Source of the DNA: Gigaspora margarita
Taxonomy: Eukaryota > Glomeromycota > Glomeromycetes > Diversisporales > Gigasporaceae
DNA length: 64,000 nucleotides
Assembly: GCA_009809945.1 (NCBI GenBank)
Contig: WTPW01000875.1
Span: 43,207 to 107,206, forward strand
Direction: 5' to 3'
A program made the translations under genes and the position numbers. The notes below the pieces were generated by a model. That model did no database searches and had not been told where the DNA came from. It was given only the letters and a program-made list of their open reading frames with translations. This document shows positions 45,854-56,982 of this stretch, in pieces (position 1 is the first letter of the stretch; every line of letters starts with the position of its first letter).

Positions 45854-47096
45854 CCCCTGTAAATCAAAATTTTTTTCAATCAATTTAAATAAACAAATTT
45901 ATTGAATTTGACCTAGTAATTGTAGATATCTTCTCTCAAAGTGTCAAAAGATTCAAACATCAAAATAAGGCTGCGCCAAAATTTTTCAAACTTTGAACGA
46001 AGATATCTTGATAACGACTAGGTCAAATTCGATGTACTTTTTTTTTTTTATTTGAATTCTATAAATTCAAATTCATAGAATTAAAAAAAATTTTTTTACT
46101 GAATTTGAGTTGGTTGTTGTTAAGATTTCTTCAAGTTTCAAAAATTCAAACCGTCTATCAAAATAAAAGTTGCGTCAAAATTTTTTTTCAACTTTGAACG
46201 AAGAATCTTGATAACCACTAAGTCAAAATTGATGACCTGACCTTTTTTTATTTGGATTCTATAAATTCATAGAATTAAAAGAAAAAAATTTATTGAATTT
46301 GACTTGGTGGTTGTTATAATATCTTCGCTCAAAGCTTCAAAAAATTCAAAACATCAATCAGAATAGAAGCTGCGTTAAAATTTAGTTCGAACTTTGAGCG
46401 AAGAAAACTTGATAACCACAAAGTTAAATTCAATGAACTTTTTTTATTTGGATTCTATAAATCTATAAAATTCAAAAGAAAAAAAATTTTACTGAATTTG
46501 GCTTGATTTTTGCCAAGATATCTTTGCTCAAATTTTAAAATTTCAAAATGTCTATCATAACTGAAGCCGCGCTAAAGTTTTTTTTTGAACTTTAAAAGAA
46601 GATATCTTGATAACCACAAAGTTAAATTTGATGAATTTTTTTATTTGAATTCTATAAATTCATAGAATTTAAAAAAATGTTTTATTGAATTTGAGTTGGT
46701 GGTTGCCAAGATTTCTTCAAACTTCGAATGAAGATAGCTTGAAAACCACTAAGTAAAATTCGATGTGCTTTTTTTATTTAGATTCTATAAATCAATAGAA
46801 TTCAAAGAAAAAACAAAAAGCTTATTGAATTTGACTTGGCAGTTGTCTAGATATCATCGCTCCAAGTTTGAAAAAAATTCAAAATGTCTTTCAAAATAGA
46901 AGCAGCGCAAAATTTTTTCAAACTTTGAGCGAAAATAACTTGAAAACACCAAGTCAAATTCAATAAAAAAAATTTTTTTTGAAGTCTACAGTATGAATAA
47001 ATAGAATCCAAATAAAAATATACCCATCGAATTTGGCTTCAAGATGTCTTCATTCAAAGTTTGAAAAAAATTTTAAAATTTTTTGATTTACAGGGG
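45854..47096. mobile_element. 1.24-kb TIR element, TA duplication, internal GATATCTT modules
   Basis: Ends CCCCTGTAAATCAAAATTTT and the complement of AAAATTTTTTGATTTACAGGGG are flanked by TA (45852-45853, 47097-47098). The interior is a run of about six inverted and direct units with ACTTTGAACGAAGATATCTT, ATAACCACTAAGTCAAATTC and GAATTCTATAAATTCATAGA. It is non-coding. The core is shared with 37752-38981, while the termini differ. Confidence 0.85.
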
Positions 47097-47148
47097 TATG
47101 AATAATAGCGCCTAATTATATATAGTATACACTACATACATGTCGCAA

Positions 47149-47812
47149 TGGGGTGTGCGGCGCACTATATAAATAAAACTATATGTGGTGTCATAGAAAA
47201 ATCTATTATGACAGATTTTTAGGTGATTATCGATTGATAAACTAACATACGTATTTTTATATATAACTGTATAAAACTTATATATAAAGCTTATATATAA
47301 AGCTAGGTCACACTTTTTTAGATGCATCAGTTGCAAATTTTTTCGCCTACCGGAAATTTCAATATAAATTGATTCTTTCTTATTACGACTATAAAGTTAT
47401 AGAATATTTTTTTAAATACTTACGGGAGGTTTTTTTTTTTCCTCAAACTGATTTTAATCGTATATTTTACTTGGTTTGCTGAGCGAATTTTTAAATGAAT
47501 TGGTAACTTTTATTTTATTAAAATGAAATTTCGTTCTATAGTTTGGTTCTTTGAAACTTCCTATTAATCTTCTCAAAATTTCACTTTGGAATTATGTGCC
47601 GTTAAAGCTGTGCATCTAATTAAATCCAAGAAATATGTGTATATATAAGTCAAATAAACAGCGTTAGTTGTAGCGGTAAATTTTATGTATCCAATAAATA
47701 AATTAATCGGTAATCATTATTGGCTACACAAAAACTTAGAAAAATCTTCGATAATAGATTTTTATATGATACCATGCATAGTTTTGATTTACATAGTGCA
47801 CCGCACACCCCA
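47149..47812. mobile_element. Mutator-like (MULE) MITE, perfect 9-bp duplication ATGTCGCAA
   Basis: Termini TGGGGTGTGCGGCGCACTAT and (inverted) TGGGGTGTGCGGTGCACTAT extend over about 60 bp. ATGTCGCAA flanks them exactly (47140-47148, 47813-47821). A 9-bp duplication with long inverted ends is typical of MULEs. The two small frames over the ends, both with a TP(H/Q)C peptide, are terminal-repeat translations. Confidence 0.88.
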
Positions 47813-48057
47813 ATGTCGCAATAATATAATTATGCTATCTGGGAAAAATAATGTTTTTGGTAATAATGTGAAACTAAATGTTGCATACTAATTTCTACAA
47901 TAGTTATTTATTTAGAGCGGTAGCATTTTACTTATTTGCGCGGGTAAAACATACCAAAAAAGGAAATCCGGTTTTGTAAAATAAACTAAGTGCGTGAGAT
48001 AAGAGGTTAGGGTTGGATCCTTAACGGTAGATGCTATAGGGTTAAATTGATGCTTAC

Positions 48058-48834
48058 TAATGATGCCTGACGCAATGAATTTTGCGATGACGCAAGGGTT
48101 TAGTCAGACGCAAGTCAGGCTAAACCCTTTCAGACTAAACCCTTGATGATTGACGACCCCTGACTCTTACGAAAGCTTGAAACTCCTGACGCTTGACGAA
48201 ACCCCTAAACAGATGATTTTTTTTATTACCAGTATTTTCACTAGCAACAGCAAGGATCGTCCGAACACATGATTTTTTGATTCATCGATAATGATATTAA
48301 TGCTATGAACATCCGTCATTTTCTTCGCAAACTAAAACCATACCCTCAATATCTTTAATTTGTACTGAGGTTTTAATCACTCTCTAGGTGCTTAATTCAT
48401 TCGCTGAGGGTTTCATACACTCACTGAGAGTCTATAACCCTCGTTGTGGGTTAAAATCACCCAATTATGTCACAAACTATGCCAAAATAAGAAACATTAA
48501 AAATGCATAATGATAAAATACTATGTCACTGCCAATTCGTAGAACACCTATCGGATATATCCAGATGAATGTTGCAAATCATCGGGCAATGTCGGATCGA
48601 TATGTCAAAAAGATAGAAATTGTGTTTGACTAATTTATTTCTATTATGAAAGAAATAAATAATAGTCTTATGATTCATCAAAATCATCATGGGTTTAATT
48701 ATTTATTATGCGCCATTGGTTTCGTCATGCGTCATAGGTTTCGTCATTCGTCATTTTGTCAATTTGAAGTTGCCTGACGAAATGGTTTCGTCATGCGTCA
48801 ATGACGCAGTTGCATCATGAATCAGGCATCATTA
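48058..48834. mobile_element. TIR element with TGACGCA repeats, about 777 bp
   Basis: Ends TAATGATGCCTGACGCAATG and (inverted) TAATGATGCCTGATTCATGA. Flanks ATGCTTAC and ATGCTTTAC are near-identical, suggesting an 8-9-bp duplication. Subterminal zones hold at least eight TGACG(C/A)A or TGCGTCA motifs. The centre has CACTGAGGGTTT-like repeats (about 48330-48470). Confidence 0.75.
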
Positions 48835-48843
48835 ATGCTTTAC

Positions 48844-49531
48844 TATATATAAAATTTCATTCCCGTCATTTTTAATTATATTTTCGCTTTTTTCTTCTTT
48901 TACGCGTGTTTGGATTCTTTGTCGGCATAGTCAAAATTTGCACTCTCTCGATCGGCTATTTTCTTTCCAGGAGTTTGTATTACCCGCACAAATAAGTGGA
49001 TGAGAGGGGTAATTTAATTAAGCATACATTTAAGTGTCACAAGACAACTTCAATTGCAAAATATTCTAATAATTGATGATTTAAAAAACGTGGAACAGAA
49101 TTCTAATCAAGCCATAAATAAATACATATTAGATTTGAGATGATTAATATACTAGGGGTATTCTCAAGCGACTCAATTAATGGGTCAAAATGTATCAGAA
49201 ATATGTCGAATCTTAAATTCTAATTATCGGAGGGTAGATTTGCGCTTTGTAGTAAAAAAAAAGCGGAAATTATCCCAAAAATAAAAATCGAGTTTTTACT
49301 AAATAGATTTTGGTACTAACTATGATTTTCAATTATAAATGGAAAGTGATTTATATAAAAAAAATTGAGATAATTCGAATGAAAACGAAGTAATACCTGT
49401 TATACGGTACACTCATATGATCATGAAATTATTTCTTCTTGTTATTTATGATTAAGCATATTTATTTAAATTAAAACTCAGCCGAGAACTCTCTACAAAT
49501 CATGATCATAAATTGCTAGATAACACCAATA
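48844..49531. other. Unique intergenic DNA, no gene recognised
   Basis: CpG-containing, low-repeat sequence. No frame longer than about 60 codons and no inverted termini were seen. Confidence 0.45.
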
Positions 49532-49637
49532 CTGGGCAAATTGTCGAATACAGTAATTTGGCCAATGTTGACTACACGTGCCGCTCAGCGCCACGTGTTC
49601 ATTTGCAAATTACCGTTATTCGACAATTTTTGCCCAG
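49532..49637. mobile_element. Short foldback MITE (106 bp)
   Basis: CTGGGCAAATTGTCGAATAC and the complement of GTTATTCGACAATTTTTGCCCAG form a hairpin whose inner stem includes CACGTG on both sides of a GCTCAG loop. It explains the 79-codon frame at 49513-49752. Confidence 0.7.
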
Positions 49638-49639
49638 AC

Positions 49640-50884
49640 TTGTATACATATCCTTCGACCAATTAAATCTGAAAATTTTGATTAACCCGGATCAATCCGA
49701 ACAAAACAAAAATCTTCCAAACTCGATTATAGGTAGGAAAACCACCATTTGATTAATGTTTATGTTACACGAACTTTAATTCCAGATTTTGGTTTTTTTT
49801 AGAAAGATCACAGTTGATTCGTTCAATCGATGATAACAAGGTCATGTGCCAACATCACAATTATTTGATGAGTTTCTGATTGGTTGTCAGTCTATTTTTA
49901 GAAGATGGCGCCTTCGAAGAAATTCTTTTTCGAGTTAGAATCTCAATAATTGATTAAAATCAATTTAGGATAAAAATTTGTACTGTGTATAAACAAAAAC
50001 TAATCCTTCAATTTGAATCTAAAATCTCAATTTTTGTCAGAGTGTTAAACAGTGATTTTCCTAATCCATGTTCCATTTAAACGATCAAACGTGTTTCATT
50101 AAATAAACAAGCAATGAAGCACTTAAATTAATATGTCAAAGCAAAATTTAAACACTTTTATATCTTTTTTGTCCTCAATATTTAACCATTTCCTTTATAT
50201 GTGCGTTTAAGCATACGTATTTATACCAGAAACGTAATAATGAAATTAAGAAGTGTATGGTTAACTGACATTTAAATGGCTGTGTGCAAATTCATAAGTT
50301 TGATTGGATAATTGTTGAAACTGTGATCTGTTAAACAATATTGAAATTTATAAATATACACGTATGTAAATGACAACTAATGAAATTTATGTATCAGATA
50401 CGCACATACGTAAGTACGTACGTACGAGGTCATGTTTGTAGTACTTTGTACTACATAAACATGTGATGTGATGGCTTAAATATGAATTATCAAATTTTCT
50501 GAGATTACGAAATATCTGATACAATATTAGATTTTCAACCGCAGACACTATTCTAACTCTAGCATTGGCAATCAAAGTGACAAGTTCCAAGGATAAGCGG
50601 TTTATCTGAATAACCTTAAAGTAACATCTAATGATTGGTTTAAATTATAGATACAGACTTATGGCATCACTTAGTTACGTCCTATATAAAAAATCAGTTT
50701 ATAAAATAAAGCGCAATTGAAATGTAACTAATGAAGTAAATAAATGCTCATTTAGTTTGAATGAATTCTGTTAAACGATGTTAACAAGTTATCAGTATAA
50801 TAAACACTAAGTAGGCTCAATATCTTGACGGGCCTACCTTAATAAACAAGACGATTTAGCAAATGGGAATTGACGTATCCTGGC
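49640..50884. other. Unique intergenic DNA, no gene recognised
   Basis: Small frames only. The short string TACGTAAGTACGTACGTACG near 50405 is a simple palindromic repeat. No domain could be recognised on either strand. Confidence 0.45.
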
Positions 50885-50968
50885 TAGAGTTTGGAACCGG
50901 GTGAAAAATTGTCAACCGGGTCACCCGTGTAACTTTGAAATCGGTTACTCGAGTGAAATCGGTTGGTA

Positions 50969-52140
50969 TCACCAGAAATTTTTATAGGTAAGATATGTAC
51001 TGTACGATAATCTTTTTTTTTGTCAATTTTTTTGATATATGTTATTCATTTTGAAAGTACAACTATTTTTTTGTATGGTAAAAAAACCCCACCACAAAGA
51101 ACTGTCAGGATCAACGAAGCCGTATTATCGGCGCTTACCTGTGTGGTTTTAAGCCACTTCATATTGTCCAAGTTCTCATTTTTCCGAAGACAACGGTGTT
51201 CAGAACACCCAAACAAACGCCCTGGCTCCAGCAAAGTTCTTTCTTAAATGTGCTTTAGTCCGTATTGCAAATACGAATCATGAAGCACCACTGGCCGTCA
51301 TAACTAATGAGCTTAATCTTCAACTAGGAACAACACTTACCAATGGAACCACCCGACCATGGCTTAGGTTAGAAAACTGTGTAGCCTGCAAAAGGCCTTT
51401 TTTGAATGAAAAAAAAAGCACGGGAACGAAAAAAGTGGCGTCGTGAGCATTTAAAATGGACCATTGAATGGCAAATGGTTGTTTTTTCAAGATTTTGTCT
51501 TCACAAATCAGATGGTCATACAAGAACTTGGCATCGAGTTAATGAAAAATATCACAAATATTGTATAAATCCAACTGTGAAGTTTGGTGGCAGCACCGTG
51601 AAGTTGTTTATCTTGGTGGGGAGTTGGACCATTGGTAGAAGTAAAAGGTAGGATAGTTATGTTAATATACCCGCGAAATGTTTTATTCCTTGGGCAAATT
51701 CTTTGTTAAAGAAATATCCAAATAAAATAGAATTAATATTCCAGCAAGATTTGGCTTCTGTCCATATGTCAGAATATTCAGAATGGTGGATGAAATCACA
51801 TGACTTTAGCATATTAGATTGGGTGCCCTTAGTCCTGGCCTAAATCCTATTGAAAATCTTTGAGAACGTCTTGATTCGGCAGTGCGCAGCAAAAGACCAA
51901 TGCCTGAAAAGTGAGAAGAATTGGTTAAATATATAAAAGAAGAATGGAATAAGATTTCAATTGAATATCTTTGTTCACTTATCTGTAGTGTGTCATGTCG
52001 AATGATGGCACCAAGGGATGGTGGTTTTTTTTTAAAATATAATTCTAAAATGTTAATTTTTATTTAATGTAATTATATTATATAAAATACAATAAATAAA
52101 GATCGCATATCAATTTGGCCCCTTATAAAATTTCTGGTGA
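50969..52140 (+). mobile_element. Tc1/mariner transposon, degraded, about 1.17 kb
   Basis: Short inverted ends TCACCAGAAATTTTTATA and (complement) TCACCAGAAATTTTATAAGG enclose a broken Tc1-family transposase on the plus strand. Length is normal for a one-gene Tc1 element. The expected TA duplication is not evident on the right, probably through decay. Confidence 0.85.
51240..52012 (+). pseudogene. Tc1-family transposase (DDE_3), broken
   Basis: Recognisable blocks in order: LVRIANTNHEAPLAVITNEL with NLQLGTT (N-terminal region, about 51255-51330), KWTIEWQ (51456), HKSDGHTRTWHRVNEKYHK with NPTVKFGG (about 51500-51590), IELIFQQDLASVHMSEYSEW (about 51735) and an NPIENL-like block near 51848. The first catalytic Asp region reads VVFSRFCLHK, so the usual FSDE motif is lost. 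FQQD keeps the second Asp. Stops and frame changes occur (for example the stop ending the frame at 51651), and a frameshift lies near 51400. It is inactive. An earlier helix-turn-helix region (51100-51240) is only faintly readable. Confidence 0.88.
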
Positions 52141-52657
52141 CCCACTTCTGGGTACTGCATATTGTTCATATACTTCATTCTCCTGGTGTTTAGGATAGTT
52201 AAGTGTGTATAAACTGGAAAACAACAGGTGCTGTCCAAATTTTTCCTGTGCTATTCTTACCCGTTTTCAACTGAGTTGCCATAGCATCAACTGGATGAAC
52301 TGACCAACCACGGTTGACCTGATTTTGCTTGACCCAGTTCCAAACTTTAATACTGGCATGCAAAATCATATGTGATGAACAGTAACTTATAGTAATAAAA
52401 TTTTGTAGTATAAATTTGAGAGCAAAAAAAATGAATGTTTTATAAAGAAGGAGATTAATGGTGTTTTATTTGCAAATACAATAAAGTGAATCATCAATTC
52501 AACCAAGTAATGGTAAAGTATATACAAAAATCCAAAAAAATAGTGACTAGTATATACTAGCCAGTGTTGGAAATCTGTTTTAAAATTTATGTTCACATGA
52601 GAACATATTTATTTAATTTAATGTTCTCAAAAATTTTTATATTCTCAAATAAGAAAA

Positions 52658-52790
52658 ATTTCTCTCTCTCTCTCTTTCTCACTCTTTTTTTCTCTTTCTC
52701 TTTCATTCTCTCTTTCTCTCTTTCTCACTTTTTCTTCCTTATACTCATTTTCTTTTTCTCTTTCTCTCCCTCATACTTATACTTTTATAT
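52658..52790 (+). repeat. Polypyrimidine (CT/TTC) tract
   Basis: An almost uninterrupted run of TCTC, TTTC and CTTT units on the plus strand. The 87-codon frame across it (Ser/Phe/Leu only) is a by-product. Confidence 0.85.
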
Positions 52791-53109
52791 TTTTTTTAGT
52801 TATTTTTTAATATTTATTTTTAATTAATATATTTAAATTATTAATGATAAAATAATAGAAAGTATAATTTATTTAACTAAATTATACAAATTAATATAAA
52901 AATAAAAGATTTAATATGCTTTGCATAGGTATAATATGCTTATATATTAAACTTTAATTTGATTGGCTAAATTTGCAGATCATTATTTTTAAAAAATATA
53001 AACAATTTTTGTTAAAATTATTTGATTATAAGGTAGTCTAAAAAATTTTGAAAAAAGTTTTAAAATTTTTTGTATTTATATGCAAAATTAGTGCTAATCA
53101 AGTTTATTT

Positions 53110-53212
53110 TTATTTTTTTTTTAATTTTAAAGTGCCTGCTTGGGGCATAGGATTTATTCAGTTTACACATCAGAAAATTACACTTGGATGAGAGTACAAC
53201 TAGCCACACATA
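53110..53212 (-). mobile_element. 5'-truncated SINE copy, 17-bp duplication
   Basis: GATGAGAGTACAACTAGCCA matches the 3' part of the 16413-17328 SINE. An A-tail (plus-strand T-run) lies at the left. GCTAATCAAGTTTATTT flanks it at 53093-53109 and 53213-53229. This shows LINE-type target-primed insertion with 5' truncation. Confidence 0.85.
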
Positions 53213-54284
53213 GCTAATCAAGTTTATTTAATTGAATTAGAAAGATTATCTTAATAAAATTTAGAAAAAAATCTTTAAAAAATAGGTAAAAAAAAATGAA
53301 AAAAATACAAATAACCTTAAATTTGATTATGATAACCTTTTTACTTCCAATAAATAACTTAATTAGCACAAAATTTTGCATATAAAAGCAAAAAATTTTA
53401 AGATTTTTTTAACCTCTAAATCTATCTCTAATTTAAAAGTTCTAATAATAATTTTTTTATTTTTTTAAAAATAATAATTTGCAAATTTAGTCAATCAAAT
53501 TAGAGATGCAATATATAAGCACATCATAGGATGCAAGTTATAATTTTATTCTAAAAATAAATACAATTTTATATAAGATTTATAAAATACAAATTATAAA
53601 AAAAGTAATTTAACAAACTACAAACCTTTATAAAATTAGAACAGATAAACTAATAAATTATATTATCCAAAATTTTTCTGTAATTTAAAAACAACTAAAT
53701 TGTTCTCTATTTCAACTAACAATTAAATATTTATATACTTAAGGGTAGTCAGAAGTTAAAGGGTATAAATTTTATAGTAAAACTTGGCAGATATTTACTA
53801 ATTGCCTTATATAGAATAGAATCTCATGCAATTCTATTTTTAAGAAAAACTCTATAGTAAAAAATCAAAACATACTTATATCTCATGATATATCCAACCA
53901 AGTTTAATGATTTTACTTCTATTAGAATCAGAAATATTAGTTCTACAACTTTAATTAGAAGCTAAAAGAAGGTTTATATAATAAAAAATACTTTTATATA
54001 TAAGCAAGCTAAATTTCTGTACTATAAAAAAAAAACATATGAATTTCCATTTTTGTTTTTTTTAAGATCTCTTCTTTAGAGGTGGACTATCCCTTAATTA
54101 TTTTAAACCCTAAATTAATAGAATAATTTTTTAATATTTGTATATTTATATAGAGAATATATTTTTTAAACTTAATATTCTCAAAAAAATTTAATAAACA
54201 TTTTAAATTTGTAAATGTTCTCAAATTAAAATTGATGTTCTTATGAGAATATGAGAACATAAGATTTCCAATACTAATACCAGC

Positions 54285-56622
54285 ATGTGATATAATACAA
54301 GATGAATAATATTCATATATTAAGAAGAGTTAGAACTGCAAGTAAGCATAATAATAAAGTAGCTAATAATTTATAATCGATGTAGCAGAATAACTAATTA
54401 GATAATAAAGTAAAGACAATGCAGAAGATAAAAATGCTAACAAAATTTAAAGCAAGAAAAGTAACAAATGTCCTATAAGATATACTTTTGATATAATTAA
54501 AATTATTAAAAGAAATATAAAAAATAATAAAATAATACAAAAAATGAAAAATAAGCAAAAAAATATTTAAACAAGAAAGATAATAATAAGTAGCTATGCA
54601 ATGCAGTTATGCTAAACCAGAAATGTATATAGATAATTGTAATAGCCAAAAGCAATTTAATGATCAAAATAGGTAAGGTACTTAAAAAATAATATATATA
54701 GTTAAATAGTAGAAGAGCACTTAAATTGAAAAAAAGTATTAGAGATATTTTAAAATTAAAAAAAATTAAATTAAAAAGAAGGTTGTGTCAGGTTTAAAGA
54801 TTTGTAATTATAAATATCAATCAGCATTAGCAGTAGTGTGTAGAATAGATAATATATTATCAGAAAATAAAAGGTAAATCAGAAGCAGTGCTAGCAAGCA
54901 TGACTTAAAGATTTTATTACAGATGAATGGTGAAATCTAGTTTTGCCTTTTGCCAAAAAAAAACCAAAATAGTGAAATAGTGAAAGGTAGCAAAACTAGC
55001 AAAGGTATCAAAACTAAAAAAGATAGTAAAACTAGTAAAAGATAATAAAATCAATAAAAAAAAGAATAATAAATAGGTGATTAACAATAATTAAAAACAT
55101 AATACTCTTAGTATCATGCATCAATTTGATTGGCTAATTTATCAATCATCATTATATGAATTTAACAAAAAACTGAATAATAGTTAAAATTATACTAATA
55201 ATATTATAAAAAATTTGATATTATAAAATAATATAATGCATCTATATGTGCTAAACATTTTTAATAAAAAGCAAAAGATGGTTATCTTAATAAAATTCAA
55301 GCAATTATCAAAAAATAATAGAAAAAAAAATGTGAATATCTTGAAATAACTATTCTTTTGCTAGAAATTTTAAATTTTAAGCTAACACTAACTTTAAAAA
55401 TTTTAAAAAATTTATATCATAATAACTAATGAAATTAGCTAATAAATTAATGCACAGTAAATAAAAGTATTGCACTATTCAATGTATATATTAGCCCACT
55501 AAATATTAATACATGAATAACATTACTAAATAAAAAAACAATATTTTAGATTTTGAATTTCAAGATAAATTTATTTACTTCTAAGTTCCAATGCTGGAAA
55601 TTTAGTTTTCTTTAAATGCAAACAAAGACTATCATTTGTTTATTGCTTTTGTACAGTTTTAAATAAGATATGCAAAATATTTTGAGTTAATAACATGACT
55701 CAGCCTTTTCTAATACCTTAGAATATTTGATCTTTACTAAGTTTTGATTTCTTCTAGAGGTTTTGCTAGAGTTTGTTAGATTTCATTTTTTGTCATAATT
55801 AGATTCATCTTTTGCTACTTGCCAAAAATAGTTTCATCTTCCAACACTAATTGAAGGGTATTGATAATATAAATTGTAGTATCAATTATAACATATGAAA
55901 AATGTGTAATAAGTTAGAGCCAAATATTGTATGAGTATTTTAGCAAGATTATAATATAATTAAGTTAAAAATATAAATATAAAAGAAGAAAAAAAAATAG
56001 TTTCTTTTTGCTTTTGCTTTTACTAATACAATAGTTAAAGTTGATAAAATTTTTATTTTTGTATTAAGAAATGAATAATATTATTGTTAGCTGTATTCAT
56101 GAGATTGAGATTGGTGATAATAATTAATAGTAAAAGCAAAAAAATATTGGAAATACATTTATGAATATATTGTTTATTTATTTTTTTTTCTGGTAACAAT
56201 AGAAATGTTAATTATAGCGAGATAACAGTTAAAATAAGTAAAAAATTTTGCTTTAATTATATAAACTAGCTTGCTTTATGATAATATTTATTTTATTCAG
56301 ATTAACAGTATTATATTATATTTATCAATAACTCAAATTTATTTGCTTATAATTTGATTGCAATTTGACCTTTGAGAATCTATAGTTTAGATACTTTTTG
56401 ACTTGCTAGTTTCTATTAACTTGAATAATCTTAAAATTTATTAATAATATTATTAATTATTTATTGCCAGTGTAAGAGGGTGGGTTGTTTTTAGAAGATT
56501 AATGTAGATAGAATATCTAACATTATAATTCTATTATATACTTTAATATATATGCTTCAACTAAAATCAGAAAGATCTAGTTTATTATAAACCAAAGATA
56601 AGTATTAGAATTTAGTTATTTA
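54285..56622. other. AT-rich, CpG-poor spacer; no gene recognised
   Basis: Long non-coding stretch. At about 54950-55070 there is a run of AGCAAAACTA-type units. At about 55848 TAGTGTTGGAAG (complement) looks like a lone hAT-type terminus whose partner I could not place. CG dinucleotides are almost absent. Confidence 0.5.
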
Positions 56623-56627
56623 ATTTA

Positions 56628-56982
56628 TGTAACAAGTCTAGTTGTACTTTGGTTGACTGATTGTTGACTGATCAGGTATGTCGATGGGATATCAGCCTAC
56701 AAATAGAATGAAGATCGATCATAACTGGAATAAGCAAGTAGCATTATGATTTCGCCCTGCATATGCATTACGATCATTGATCATGATCGAATGTTGATAA
56801 ATAAGTAAGTAGACAATACAACTGCACGGGGTATCATGAGTAATTAGATTTGCATAATAAATGTAGTCACAATTATGTAGTTAGTAAAACAAGTATAATA
56901 TATAAATAGAAAGCAATTGTTATAATAAAGGATAGACTTCTCTTTTTCTTTGCTTAATAATAAAGCACATACACCGGTTACA
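56628..56982 (+). repeat. 5' LTR of the chromovirus (355 bp)
   Basis: Starts TGTAACAAGTCTAG and ends CCGGTTACA, i.e. TG...CA ends with an inverted TGTAAC/GTTACA. It contains a palindromic ATGATCATTGATCATGATCG-like segment and TATATAAATAG near 56898, a plausible promoter TATA box. The 5-bp duplication ATTTA precedes it. Confidence 0.92.

Larger units (their letters stand above)
50885..52349. mobile_element. hAT-like non-autonomous element split by a Tc1 transposon
   Basis: Termini TAGAGTTTGGAACCGGGT and (inverted) TAAAGTTTGGAACTGGGTCA are flanked by ATCCTGGC and ATACTGGC (7 of 8 identical). The TAGAGTTT..ACC(C)GGG ends resemble those of the 7.6-kb hAT at 29408, which may have mobilised it. 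Without the Tc1 insertion it is about 0.3 kb. Confidence 0.72.
52562..54276. mobile_element. hAT-like TIR element (CAGTGTTGGAAAT), 1.7 kb
   Basis: Ends CAGTGTTGGAAATCTG and (inverted) TAGTATTGGAAATCTT are followed by inverted ATGTTCTCA/TGAGAACAT blocks. Flanks ATACTAGC (52554-52561) and ATACCAGC (54277-54284) agree at 7 of 8. There is no transposase. It contains a polypyrimidine tract, a truncated SINE and a fragment of the 6735-7826 family. Confidence 0.78.

Noticed and set aside
47112-47891. Two small frames sharing a YIV(R/H)RTP(H/Q)C peptide
   Set aside because: They are translations of the two inverted ends of the MULE-type MITE, which is why they share the peptide.
49513-49752. 79-codon open frame
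   Set aside because: It crosses the 49532-49637 hairpin element and has no domain.
52564-52827. 87-codon Ser/Phe/Leu-rich frame resembling a membrane protein
   Set aside because: Translation of a CT-rich tract inside a hAT-like element.
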